Below are positions 13,557-26,000 of a stretch of 64,000 bases of DNA, piece by piece. The notes under the pieces were generated by a model that searched no databases, had not been told where the DNA came from, and saw nothing but the letters and a program-made list of their open reading frames with translations. Source of the DNA: Paracentrotus lividus (lineage: Eukaryota > Echinodermata > Echinoidea > Camarodonta > Echinidae); assembly GCA_940671915.1 (NCBI GenBank), contig CALNVZ010000649.1, forward strand, positions 3,298,132 to 3,362,131. The letters run 5' to 3'. How positions within the stretch are numbered: the first letter of the stretch is position 1; every line of letters starts with the position of its first letter. Position numbers and translations under genes: made by a program.

Positions 13557-13723
13557 GTAAGTGCTTTTTTAAGAAACATCTCTGCCATTTTCTCAAGTTT
13601 GATTTTAATTTTTAGATTCATTTAAATTTATTGTAATTTTTAGCAATAGGTTTGACAAATATTCTAATTGGTATTCCCAACTCAGACATTGTTTATTCAA
13701 AATACCAGGAAGAAATAGGGGTA

Positions 13724-14040
13724 TACACTGTAAAAAAAAAAAATACAGAAAAGTGATGTCAGCAGAGTCACCATACAAAAATGTAATTTAAAATAACAGT
13801 TTTGTTGTAAATTTCTCCTCTAATATTAATGAAAGCGATGAAAAAAATCATTAGAGTTCTATAGCTTACATATTTGGTTAAAACGGAACAAATGTGTTAC
13901 TCCTGATGTATATTTTGTATTTCTCAAGTAATTATTTTCAGAAGAAATTTACAACAAAATTGTTTTTTAAATTACATTTTTTATGGCGACTCTGCTGACA
14001 GCAGATTTGCTGTAAAAACACAAATATTTTTTACAGTGTA
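13724..14040. mobile_element. Fold-back MITE with ~110-bp arms, TACACTGTAAAA ends
   Basis: The ends are TACACTGTAAAA and TTTTTACAGTGTA. The arms also pair through GTCAGCAGAGTC / GACTCTGCTGAC and through TAATTTAAAATAAC...TTGTTGTAAATTTCT. It begins about 170 bp after the exon-1 donor. No coding capacity. Confidence 0.8.
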
Positions 14041-15499
14041 CATTATACATCCTGTTTATGTATATTTTCTGTATGTTCAGTAATATATTATTCTTCAATT
14101 TCTTTAAACTTCATTTCAAATCTTTATTCCAACTACAAAGAATGTTGGCAAAATGATAAAAAGAAAAAGAAGAAAATCTAAATATCTTGCTTTAAAATTT
14201 ATGCTTCTTCTCTTATTTGTGTTCATTTGTATGTCTTTCCATTTAATGTAAACTTTGGTACTATTACTAGTGTTGCATTATGTGATCCTTTTAAAAGTTT
14301 GTAAGTATTTAGTCGAATTTTAGGATAAAGTACAAGTAGACCAAAAAAAAAAAAAAAAAAGAGGAAAAAAACAAAACAGAAACAAAACCACCATGGTGCA
14401 TTCATAAGGTCACCAAATCCTTAGCATGTAATAAACTTGATTGATCGACATTATTATAGAAAAAAGGATAGTCAATGGTAATAATTAAAGGTGCATGGGC
14501 CAAAAACAGAATTAAACATAACCGGTCAATTTATGGATCAGAAAAACAAAAATATTTTTAAATCAAACTTGTTCTTGGCTGTGAAGTGAAGCACTGGAGT
14601 GCGTTGTTCAGAATGTTATGTTTCATATGACAAACCATATATATATTTAAGTCACACCTCTAGAACCATGAAGCTATTTTCTAGATTCTACCATTTTCAT
14701 TTTTACAAGTCCCTTTCCTTTTCATGTACAAAATATGCACAAGAATATATTACCCTGTGAAACAATTATTGGATCTCTCCCAAGTGATTTTAATCCTTAA
14801 AACCATGAGTATTTAATTGGCATCAAATATAATACTGGTCAGAATTAATTGAATAGCCCCAACTGTGAATTGGAAGGTGTAACCAACTGTACTTTTAGGT
14901 TGCACGTTTGACATGAGTGGTCAGTTAAATACCTCAAACATAATGCATAGATTTTGTTTCAATCTGTTGGCTTAGCTACTAGGCTCTACCCCTGAAAATG
15001 AAAGCTACCCATGAGCTATTTCTTCCAGTCGGCAGGGAACTAAAATTGTGTTTCAGATCAACAAATAATAAACAAATACAAATAATTTTTTATAGTAGTC
15101 CTATACAAAATACATGAGCTAAAGTGGTCCCTATATTATGTACAGTAATGTGATACTTAAAACAATCCTATTTGTGAGGTTTCTTTTGTTTTCCAAATCA
15201 CTGTAAATGAAAATAAACAATAACATGTAGTGAGTAATAGGAAGTTTGAGAAAACATGTTTCAAAATTTTAAAATATTAAAATTATAACTGTTAAGCAAA
15301 GTCAGTCCAGAAAGTGCTATTAAAATCATTATTCTTTAGTAGGCTTATGTTTTCAGACAATTGTAGAAAATTGAATTTTTGCATCCTAATTGTTTATACT
15401 TTTGCCAAAGGACATATCGTGTTTCACCTTGAATTGCTTTTAAATTCGTTAGCAATATCTCCTATTACTGAAAAAGTTATATATTTGATATTATGACAT

Positions 15500-15576
15500 A
15501 ATTGTAAAGCGCTTAGAGATGAAATTGTTTCATATTAGGCGCTATATAAATCGCAACTATTATTATTATTATTAAG
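15500..15576 (+). repeat. Retroposon 3'-tail repeat ending in (TTA)n
   Basis: TGTAAAGCGCTTAGAGATGA...TTAGGCGCTATATAAAT followed by (TTA)5 is the typical 3' end of a dispersed invertebrate retroposon. Similar tails are at 19460 and 19905. No upstream body is visible. Confidence 0.6.
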
Positions 15577-16566
15577 TACCTGGAAATACTGAGGGACAAG
15601 AGTGATGATATTACAGTTTATCTTCACCCCAAGTTGTTGATCGTCAAGTGACTTGTGTTAGTGCAAAGGAAATTCCAATATGCGAAACAGTAAAAACTGT
15701 TTGTGACTTTTTAAGATGTACTGTGCACGTATGAGAAAGAAGCAACAGTCATGTTACGTGGAAAATCAAATCTCGTCTCAAGATGTTAACTACTGGAACA
15801 TACAGGTTCATAAAGTCATTTGAGAGCAGTTTGTTGCTTGAAAATGTACTTGTAATGCTAGATTTCCTCCTAGTGCTGTGTAATTACAGACTAAAACAAA
15901 ATGAGATTCTCAGACCCATCCCATTAAACAACAGCAAATGCCGTGGAACATGACTAAAAGCTTTACCGGCAAGACATTTCAACATGTTAATTTTTCCTCT
16001 TTAATCACGTTTTGCATCCCATTTACCCACGCTTCGGAACTAATGCACTTTTAATGTCAACGTTCGGAGAAAGTGGGAGGCATATGGCCTTTGTTTCTTA
16101 CTAATTGTTTTCCTTTGAATGCTATACATTGTACATGTAGTACCTCCTTAGGGGATTTCTATAGGTTGTTTAATGATGTCATTTCTATTTTCCCTCATGT
16201 TGATTCAGAAAATATACATTTCCGTGTTTTCTAAAAAGGAGTAATTCGTTGTTTTTTTTTGTGTGTTTGGGGGTGATGTAGTTTCTCTCTCTAAAAAAAA
16301 AGTGAATTTCATGACTGTACAGCTTTCTCAGAATTTCTACAGTTTCAACCTATCTGGGGGAAGATCCTTTATATTTAAGTCTGTTATCTGCTACTTAAAT
16401 TATACCTCTGTGACACATTGAAGTTCAACAACGTTTAGTTTCATGTAGAATTATCTAACGTTTCCAGTAGAACACTACTATTTACTGCTGATAAAGGATT
16501 CACATGTAGCCAATATGAAACAGCATGTGGGCTGTCACAAATCTCAATGAAATCCTTGTGCTTATA

Positions 16567-16798
16567 CTGTATTCATGGAAATATTCGCGGTAATTTTCGT
16601 GTATTTCGCGCAAAGAGCGGCAGACGCGAATTTAAAAACCTGTGGATATACAATGTATGGGCATGATTCTTATGCAGGTATTGAATAGGTTCAATTGTGA
16701 GCTTACAAACATGCAGCACAAATTTAAGAACCTGTGAACATGTTTTGAGGCTGCTCAGCGCCAAAAATTGATCATGCAAAAATAACAGTGAGTACAGT
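16567..16798. mobile_element. MITE-like segment with TACTGTA ends
   Basis: It is bounded by TACTGTATTC and GAGTACAGTA, with clustered CGCG near the left end (TTCGCGG, TTTCGCGC, GACGCG). A segment at about 44109-44311 has the same style of ends and core. TIRs are short and diverged. Confidence 0.35.
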
Positions 16799-17331
16799 AG
16801 GTGTCTATTGTCATAATTGTTTGTGTGCTGATTTGCACACCTTGGATACCAGTGGATGTGCTACTAGGCACCAATGGCATATAAAGGGTCCAGTGGGTTT
16901 TTAAGATAAGTTTGCCTTTCTTTTGAATTTCTGTTTTCTGGATGCATTATTATAAGATAAAATTTTGAAATACATACATATTTAATTTTCAGAGACAAGT
17001 TTCCTTCAGTGTTGCTTTTATTTGAGGTCATGATATTTTTTTTTTCAGACAAGGGACTCTTTCGTTGTAGAGCAAATCAAAATCTTAACTGGTACCTCCA
17101 AGTTTTGTGAATGTATCAAATGTTCCAAATGAAACTTTAATGTGGAATGAATGGGCTTTGCAGCTTGGTTTGTAATTATCACAAGGAGAAACCCGAGCTT
17201 GGAAGATGAGAATCAATTGAATACTTCAGCATCTTAAAACCGCCTGATTTGCATACGGTCAGGGGGCATATCATCCCACGGCCATTTGACATGTAGTTAG
17301 TTATCTTTTCATGGGACAGAGTTTTATTTTA

Positions 17332-18690
17332 CCTCTCTTCATCTCTCGTTCCTGGCCAGTTTTCAGCTGGGATGGTCGCTTCGGAGTTATTCTACGAAAA
17401 GACGACTGCAGAATACAATTAACGTTTCCATTGCAGACTTTATTTTAATTTAAGCGGTGTGTGACCTGTAGTTATCTGTCCACTCCAAAATAATTTTAAT
17501 TTTGTCTCTCTTCATCTCTTGTTCCTGGCCAGTTTTCACCTGGGATGGTCGCTTCGGAGTTATTCTACGAAAAGACGACTGCAGAATACAATTTACGTGC
17601 CCATTGCAGACTTTATTTTAATTTAAGCGGTGTGTGACCTGTAGTTATCTGTCCATTCCAACATAATTTTCATTTTGTCTCTCTTCATCTCTCGTTCCCG
17701 GCCAGTTTTCACCTGGGAGTCGCTTCGGAGGGATTCTATGAAAGGGCGACTGTAGAATATAATATACTTTTCCATTGCAGACGTTATAATCTAATTTTTA
17801 AGTGATGTTTGTAAGACCTGTAGTTATCTGTTGATTTCAACATAATTTTCTTTTTGTCTCACCTCATCTCCCCTTCGCAGCCAGTAGGCTATGTCCACTT
17901 GTTTCCTCCTGGGACTTGATCGCTTCTGAGGGATTCTGTGAAAAGGCGTCTGCAGAATACAATTTGCGTTTCCATTGCAGACTCTATTTTGATTTAAGCG
18001 GTGTGTGACCTGTAGTTATCTGTCCATTCCAACATAATTTTCATTTTGTCTCTCTTCGTCTTCCATTCCCGGCCAGTATCCACTTGTTTCCACCTGAGAA
18101 TGGATTGGATAAAAGGGTGACTGCAGAATATAACGTTCCCATTACAGACTTTGCTTGACCTGTAGTTATTTGTCTATTCCAGCATATAATTGTCAATTTG
18201 TGTCTTTTCGTCTCTGCTTTCCGGCAAGTATATCCTATCATTAATACATGGGAGTGGGTGGCTTCTGAGTCGTTCTTTGGAAGGGTCACTGCAGAATACA
18301 GCGTTCACATTGCAGGCTTTGTATTTTAATTTGAGTGGTGTTCGACCTGTAGTTATATGCCCATTCCAGCATAATTTTCATTTTGTCTTTGTTCATCTCT
18401 TGTTCCTAGCCAGTTTTCACTTGGGAGTGGGTTGCTTCAAAGTGATTCTTTGGAAGGGCGACTGCAGAATATGTTCCAATTGCAGGTTTTGTATTTTGAT
18501 TCAAGCAGTGTTCGACCTGTAGTTATCTGTCTATTCCAACATAATTTTGATTTTGTCTCTCTTTGTCTCCCCTTCCTGGCAGTATTAACTCGTTTTCCCT
18601 TGTGAGTGGATCGCTTCATAGTGATTCTGCAGAATACGACACTCCCATTGCGGACTTTTAATTTCATTTTAAGGTGGTCTGACAAGTTTA
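17332..18690. repeat. Eight-unit tandem array, period 150-190 bp
   Basis: Units start near 17332, 17505, 17678, 17856, 18048, 18200, 18384 and 18553. Each holds GACCTGTAGTTATCTGTC, ATAATTTTCATTTTGTCTCT, CTTCATCTC..TTCC, a GGCCAGT step, GACTGCAGAATA and CCATTGCAGACTTT. The pyrimidine-rich stretch ending in CCAG looks like a 3' splice site in most units, but no coding frame follows. Later units are more diverged. Confidence 0.85.
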
Positions 18691-19379
18691 TCTTTTCAGT
18701 TGAAACAGAGTTTTTTTCAATACTCCTTCCAACAGTAGTGGGCATGATGATCAGTCTGAATGCTACACATGTACATGTAGTACTGTAGTTTTTTAAGAGA
18801 TGCTTAATGCACTTTAAGCAAGGTTGCTTTAAAAAGCAAGATGGCAGACTATCCTGCGGTACTTATTGATACTTAGAAGTTTTAAATGTTTATTTAATAC
18901 TTTCAAAGCTCTTAGCGTTTGTTCACCTGGCTTTTAAGAAACTAGGACATATATACATGAGGGAATAACGTAATCTGCACTGCGACTGTTACAAAACAGT
19001 TCACGGAGAGTTTATAAAACGCCTCCAGACTATAACATTTGACCGTCATTTCTTCTAGTTTTTGTCTTCATCTGAAAAAGCTGACGCACTTCACATCTAA
19101 CTTCAACGTTCAAAGATTCCATTGACGAGGGCAAGATTTTCCAGGTCAAAATGATTTAACTGGCTGTTTTATTCTATTACACAATGCAATGAACAATCGC
19201 CAGTGACCAGAATTAATAGATATCTACCCCCAAGAAATAATTAGTTTAAAATCTTATTTAAAACACTTATATCCACCCACCCTTTCCTTTTTAAGGTGGG
19301 GGGTGCCCCTATTAATTGATCCATAAGCCCCCTGGATACACCCCTGATGCTAATGTTTTTTTACGTAATGAATTCTACC

Positions 19380-19975
19380 AGGCTTCTGTTTATTACTTAC
19401 ACCTGGGTTGAGTGAGGCAAAACAAATATAATGTCTTGCCAAATGACATAAGTGCCTTACAATGTTTTAAAAGTCCTTAGAGATGAAACTCTTTGGCCTG
19501 TATTCTCAAAAGCCGCCTAACTTTAAGCCTAGCCTAAATCAGTGGTTTAAATATGGCCTGCTAAAAGGGAATCAATCCCGAAAAGTAGATGTTCAATTCA
19601 TCATAATTTTTGGAAGTGAAACTATTAAAAACTGCTTGGGAATGATAAGTACAAAAGTTTCCCTTACAATTAAAACATGATTCCAGAATTCAATGAAGGT
19701 GATAGGAACATGCAACATAGAAAGATTGATTCCCTTTTAGCAAGCCATAGTTAACCCACAGATTTAAGCCAGGCTTAAAGTTAGGCAGCTTTTGTGAATT
19801 CGGGCCTTTAGTATTGGACACGATATAAATGTACATGTAAATGTTAGTACTGGAAAAAAAAAAACTAGTATAATGTCTTTCCAAAATATATATAATGTCT
19901 TACAATATTTTAAAAGTTCTAATAGATGAAACTCTTTCATATGAGGCACAGTATAAATGTAACTACATGTATTGC
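19380..19975 (+). repeat. Two tandem copies of a retroposon tail, the first interrupted by a MITE
   Basis: ATAATGTCTTGCC...CTTACAATGTTTTAAAAGTC...AGATGAAACTCTTT (19430-19494) resumes after the MITE as TAGTATTGGACACGATATAAAT. The second copy (19873-19975) is uninterrupted: AATGTCTTACAATATTTTAA...GATGAAACTCTTTCATATGA. Confidence 0.6.
19495..19806. mobile_element. MITE with ~85-bp inverted ends (GGCCTGTATTCTCAAAAG)
   Basis: The left arm GGCCTGTATTCTCAAAAGCC...CTAACTTTAAGCC...GCTAAAAGGGAATCAATC pairs with GATTCCCTTTTAGCAAGCC...GGCTTAAAGTTAGGCAGC...GAATTCGGGCC on the right. It sits inside a retroposon tail. Confidence 0.85.
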
Positions 19976-20704
19976 TGGTAGTAGTAGTATTGAAGAAAAA
20001 AAATACCTGCCCATTTTGAGCTACCCCAGTACATTTTAGCATGAATCTTTAATACTGGACTGATTTTAAGAATGCTTCCTACAAACTTGTGCCTGTAATC
20101 GACATGCAGGTTGCTCAATATCTGCTTGATGAACATTTTGTATTTGCTTTGAAAAAAAACAGAAATCAAATTTCCTGTCAGGCTGTCACATGTCTACATT
20201 CATGAGTTTCTAATATATCGAGTCCCAAGTTCCTTTTATTACGAAATCCGAATGCAGCTGCATGCTTGTAGGGTTGAACTAATCATATTCGGAATGAGCT
20301 GACATACAATTTAAATCCAGAAAACCAAGACATATGTCAAAGGAAATTTAGTTACATTGGATGTATTATCCCTGTAGATGTATTCTTTTGGACAATTATG
20401 GACAATCAGCAATTTTATTGTGAGACTTATTTAAATTTTACATAAATGTTATATAAAAGTCATGTTTGTTGGCAGAATACTTTAATTTTATTTGATATTT
20501 AATAATTATTGAGCTTTGAGCTGATATAAAATGATGTTATGTTGCACCCGAATTTGATGAACATTATTTTTTTTTAATTGCTCCTCTTATTACTCTTTAG
20601 TATAAGATTGATTCTCTCCTTGGCTTTTAATTTCCTTTAAGAAATATCTGCCAGTTTAATCAATCTAAATTGGGGTAACACACTTATTCTTGATTTTCTA
20701 ACAT

Positions 20705-20903
20705 TATATAAATAGTGCATGCTCTACCATGCAACATACTAGATTATGTGCACGACAAATACTAAATTATCCCGAGGGCACATTTTAATTCACCGAGGCC
20801 GTAGGCCGAGTTGAAACAGATGTGCCCGAGGGATAATTTAGTATTTGGAGTTCACATAGTCAGTAATGTTGCATTAATAGATGCATGCACTATTTATTAT
20901 AGT
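20705..20903. repeat. Large palindrome (~200 bp, ~95-bp arms)
   Basis: ATAAATAGTGCATGC...CATGCAACATACTAG...CAAATACTAAATTATCCC...GAGGGCACAT on the left pairs with ATGTGCCCGAGGGATAATTT...CAGTAATGTTGCAT...GCATGCACTATTTAT on the right. The centre is CCGAGGCCGTAGGCC near 20803. Confidence 0.85.
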
Positions 20904-21514
20904 AAATAGACCCCTAGATCTTTGACCTTGCCTAATCTGGTTTTATCTTTGCAAGTGTTTGCCAAACTTTTGGTGCTAATTAAGCTATTGTGACGTATAT
21001 TGTCGTTCCGCATATCTATTGTTGTGCGCACCATTTTACTGTTATTACGCGCTTGCGCAACAAGGCAATCGATTTCACCATTCATTTTAACACAGGTAAA
21101 AACCGTTCAACATAACAAAAAACCGTTCAACATACCAGAATGTTGAACGACACGTGACACCCTTTCAACCAATCACAGCTCGTAAAATACGACCACTATT
21201 TACTATAATATATTATATAATATATTTATAATGTATTCAATGTTTTGCTGATTTTTTCCCCACAATTTCCATAATTCATCAGGCATAGAGACTTTTGGGT
21301 TTTTTCAGAATTGTATTATTAATATTACTTTTATAACTTTCCATTTTTAATATCCCAATCAAATTTCAATTTCAATGTAAAAAAATGTGTCATAACTAGC
21401 CTATTATAGCAGGATAGTTTTCAATAATAAGTACAATGGGAGTTCCAATATGGATACAATTATATCTGCACGCTTCTTTAAAATTACTGATTTACTTCAA
21501 AAGAATGATATATT

Positions 21515-21690
21515 TGCCTACTTTGCTATTCGTCCTCGAATCGCCCAACCAACCGATACTTTAACCCCGAAAACTTTTGCTCTATTGTCTCCTATCTTCC
21601 CCTCCCCTGTGAGAAGGGCGCCCTCTCATGATGAGGGCACTCAGCCAAAACATTCCCAACAAACTTCCTCTTTTCTCATCGGCTGCCGCC
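21515..21690 (+). repeat. Left inverted terminal repeat of the DIRS-like element
   Basis: Reverse complement of about 27597-27755 with a few mismatches, starting from ATATTTGCCTACTTTGCTAT and passing GCCCTCTCATGATGAGGGCA, a short palindrome in its own right. Confidence 0.85.
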
Positions 21691-22454
21691 GAGCGAGTAA
21701 CCTCGAGAATTTGCTCCCGCAAATGGGTTTGTTTTTCACTTTTTGTGAACCTTTTTGATACCTAATTTGTGGGGTCTTGCTCTTAGTTGTCCTAGCCAAT
21801 GTCTAGGTCATGGTTTCCTATTTATTGGGAGTATTTTGAGGGCCGTTTTTTTGAGTAATTCTGTTGGAATTACGGCGCCTTCTCCCTAGGTTTTTGACAT
21901 TCATTACGTACGTGTTTTTATATTACACCCTTATGGTGCGGGCCTTTGTTCTCCCGTTCCGCGCTTCATTTCACACAGTTCAGTGAAGCCTTTGTTGGGT
22001 GGGGAGAGGCCTTTGTGACCCTTCCTGTCCCAGGGCAGAGTCTAAACTCCTTTGTATAAGTGTCTTTTCTTTTCATATATTGCAGAGTGTTTTCTTATTC
22101 CGAGGGAAGAAGATTTTCATCCATTCTTGTATCTCGGAGACTTCAAACATCGCCGACTCATCGGAGAGTCTCATCTACCAGGAAGGCACGAAGTCCGGAT
22201 TCTCTGCATATTTTATAGAGGCCGCGAGGCAGTTAGACGGGGAAGAAGCAGTTAGACGGGGAACGAAAGCCGTTCACATCTGTTTTCTACGAAAGTAAGT
22301 CGGGATTCACAACCCCGCCCGGGGGCGAGTATGGGCCGGTGGCAGTTGGTAAGTCCACAACTACGGTACCGCGAGCCCCCGGAAAGTCGTCGTATGGGAG
22401 TCACGTAAGTGAACTCCCGGGGAAGGTTCAGTCGGTCGTCGTCGGCCTATCCCC

Positions 22455-23085
22455 AGCGACGCACCCCAAATCGATCTTGGTGAGGGATCGAGGAGGGCAA
22501 CTTCGTTTACGATCATGTCTTGACATTGATCTAGTGGAAGTTGTAGGATCGATCGTGAGATCTTTCCAACATGATCGAGATCGATCGAAGAATGGCTTGC
22601 CACCTGAGATAGGTCTAGTATCGATAGCCAGTATCGGTATCGTTATCGATATCGTTAGGTAAATCGATCACATCAATCGATCATGAACATTATCGATCGA
22701 TCGATCACTCATAATCGATCACAGTTGAATCGATCACAACATAATCGATTACAACTTGAATCGATACAACATAATCGATCACGATTGAATCGATTACAAC
22801 ATATCGATCACAGAGATCGATCACAGCATAATCGATTACAGTTTGAATCGATCACAGCATAATCGATTACAGTTTGAATCGATCACAACACAAATCGATC
22901 ACGATTGAATCGATTACAACATAATCGATCACAGATGAATCGATCACGCCAAATCGATCAATTTTGAATCGATCCCGCCCAAATCGATCTCGGAGGAATC
23001 GATCATGACAACAATCGATTATAATAAATCGATCTCACCTAAATCGATCTCTGTTGAATATATCATGTCAGAATCGATTACAGTC
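22455..23085. repeat. Array of ATCGAT sites in ~17-18-bp steps inside the DIRS-like element
   Basis: More than 30 ATCGAT hexamers occur in about 630 bp, mostly as AATCGATCACAAC-, AATCGATTACA- and GAATCGATCAC-type units alternating with CATA or TTGA spacers. The pattern is a degenerate short tandem repeat. Confidence 0.9.
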
Positions 23086-23089
23086 ATGT

Positions 23090-26000
23090 TGTTTCTCTAC
23101 ATCTCGATTTCCCATGGTTCCTGCCCTGGTAAATCAATCCCGACAGATTCATTTGTAGACAGAATGATCATGTTGGTTTGGTTATGGGAAATAATCAAGT
23201 CAGATACCATCGTAGTTATTTCATCGTGATCAAAGTCGGAGTTCACTATCACTCACAAGGATGCAGAAGTGGGGACTTTTCGTCGAGTCCACGTCCACGT
23301 CCCACTTTCTCCGGTGAAATTATTACGAGAACCTCATATCACTTTTTCCTTAATGGAAGGATCATTCTACAGCTATCATGTCATATCGCTCACCACAAAT
23401 TGATTGCGATATGAACGGCTTGGGATGGGATGGTTCTCCTATTCCTTTTGACTAGTTCACCTTGGCTTGACTTCGATCCAGAAGTTGATGAGTCAGGAGG
23501 GTGGTCAATCTACCATGGTGTCGGAATATCTTCCTTCACGAAATATTATGGTGTTTAGAAAATTTATTTATTCTTCTTCAAGGCTTTCGATATTCCTCTC
23601 TCGGTCTATTTCTTCATATCGACCTAAATTTAAATAAGGTAGAGCACCTATCTAGTAGACTCGATGGTTCGAGTTCTTCCCGAGGAGATCTATTTCGCAA
23701 GTTTAGGGGCGGAAATAGAGCCTTCCTTGCGAGTTCGGAAGCGAATTTCGAGACCCACCGAAGGGGCTCAGGATTGGTACCCGGAGTCGCTCGGAATGGG
23801 TTATTTCCTACAATGTCGGAATTACAGGACGATAATTTTCGGAGCAGACGTCGCAGCAGTTTTTCCTTCAGAGTCGCGTCACTCCGACCACTCCGTGGTA
23901 GGGATTTCCATCGGAGACTAAGAAGACTACGCACTAGATTGAGGGAGTATACCTCTTCCTCCTCGAGTTCGGTTCTCACGAATACGCATTGAGAAAACTT
24001 TAGATTTCTCTATCTTAAAGAAAAAAGGGGGGGGGTGTTTGATACCAGATCATCGTTACACCCTTGCAAGGATATTCAGATCACGCTTCGATGATGTTGA
24101 TTATCGTAACTGCGACGTTTTAGGCCCGTCTATCTGATAGAGGTCCGTTTTGTTCTTCAGAAGAAGAAGTTCGGACTAACGGAGTTTGTCCGAGAAAAGA
24201 CGAGCTTTTAGCCTATTTACGATCTGTATGTAGGATTCAAACCGGAAGTATCTCAGGATTTCAGCGATTCCGAAATTAGATTTTATGAGATACAGAGCCT
24301 TAAGTTTTCTACCTAAACTCACTAGGAAGAATGAAGGAAAGGTTTAAGGCGAGATTTATTCTTCACATCAGGAGAACTAGGACCCCTTCTTTCAGACATT
24401 ATCGTCAATAATGTTTGAGATAACAGACGAAATACGGGTCACTAATTGAATCTCATGATCAAGAGAAGTGTCATACTGTAACTGGGCTGATCGCTCCCGT
24501 AGTTAAATGAAGGGAGGTTTGGTCAGAACTGGAGTTCGAGTTCCGACAAAGAAAAATTTTTTACTTGAAAAATCTTCATCACGGTCGATCTTGCTCCGCC
24601 CTTTGTACCACCAGAGGGACAGTGTCTACAAGAAAGAGATTCTGAGACATCTTGGGGTCATGGTGGTCTTATCTCCATTTTACTGGACTGACTTCCCGGT
24701 GGACCCAAAATCCGTTGGGGCAAAAAATTTTTTTTTTCAGAGGCGAGAATCGGCCCAAAGAACTTCAGGGTAGTTTAGAAAAGCTTGATATCAACCTCCA
24801 AGTCTGTTATTACTTTTTGACGTGTAACTACAATCTTCACGTCAACTTTTCTACGAACTGGATAACCGTCTGACAAGAAGTCAGACATAACACTCTTCGT
24901 CACAACAGTCGGATCGAGGAGATCATACTGGTCAGTGGGGTAGAAGTCAGGATAGGAGTAGCTCAGATCCGCTTCGAACTCTCATCCTTTTTAGTATGGG
25001 AGGAAAGCGCTGAGGTGACCTCCCACCTACGTTTGGAAAAATTTAGGTCCGATGGAACGACTATTTGGTTTCCGATCTCAAACGATTATTATCGTTTCGG
25101 CAATCAGATTCGGTCTCAATTTAGACTTTGAGAAACCTCGATCAGGGATGTCTTCAAGAGTCATCCACCAAACCACTTAACGTGTCCCTTGTCGGAGACA
25201 CAGCTCAAAGAAGAAATCGAAAAGTCACAATCTACCCTAAATTGTGTCTAATTTCTACATTGTTTTCCCCAAAAGCGGAGACTCGATACAGGTAGTCTCA
25301 GTTGGGAGGACCAGCAGCAGACTTTAAGTTCTAAACTGCATCATGTCTGATTGAGTTAAGAGTTGATTCCATGTATTAGGGACTCAACCGGACACCGGCG
25401 AATCATCTGACGAGACCCAGTTTGGAGATAGTAGAACTTCCGATCTACTTGAGAGTCTTGGATCGCGTTGAGGAGGTTTTTAAGTGTTATTACATTAAGG
25501 ATGTCATGTTGACTATCGAAGTTGTTGGTCACAGGTTCCCAATTTGGCAGACTTTTAACGTGACCTCTCAATGTTCGGCTCTTGAGATTTTCCAGCCTGA
25601 TTTTCAGTCCGCCTCCGTCTAGAATTCCTTTCTACTGAATTTAAACTCATATTCCTTTTTGGGCGGTTAAGGAGTTCACTTCCCAGGGAGAAGACATGGA
25701 GCAGGCCTCCGTTTTCAATTATATTGACCGCATATCCTTCACAGTTAAGAGGGAGAGTCCATTATCGAGGCCCCTTGATTCGGTGATTGGAATCTCCGAG
25801 ACCTTTTTTTCTCGACGACGTTGGAGAGCCTGAAGATGAGAAAGTTCTTCCTCACCTCAAGGACCTTTACAGATAGCGGACAGTTTAGGTTGGAACAGAC
25901 ATCGGAGGGATGATGTCTTATTTCATTGCATAGAGGATTTACTCTCACTGCTAGGAGCAGAGTAACCTTTCAACTCTAGTTCTGATGCAACAACGAGAAC

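Noticed and set aside
17332-18690. CRISPR-like spaced repeat
   Set aside because: Whole units of ~175 bp are homologous, with no short repeat/unique spacer structure, and the DNA is eukaryotic.
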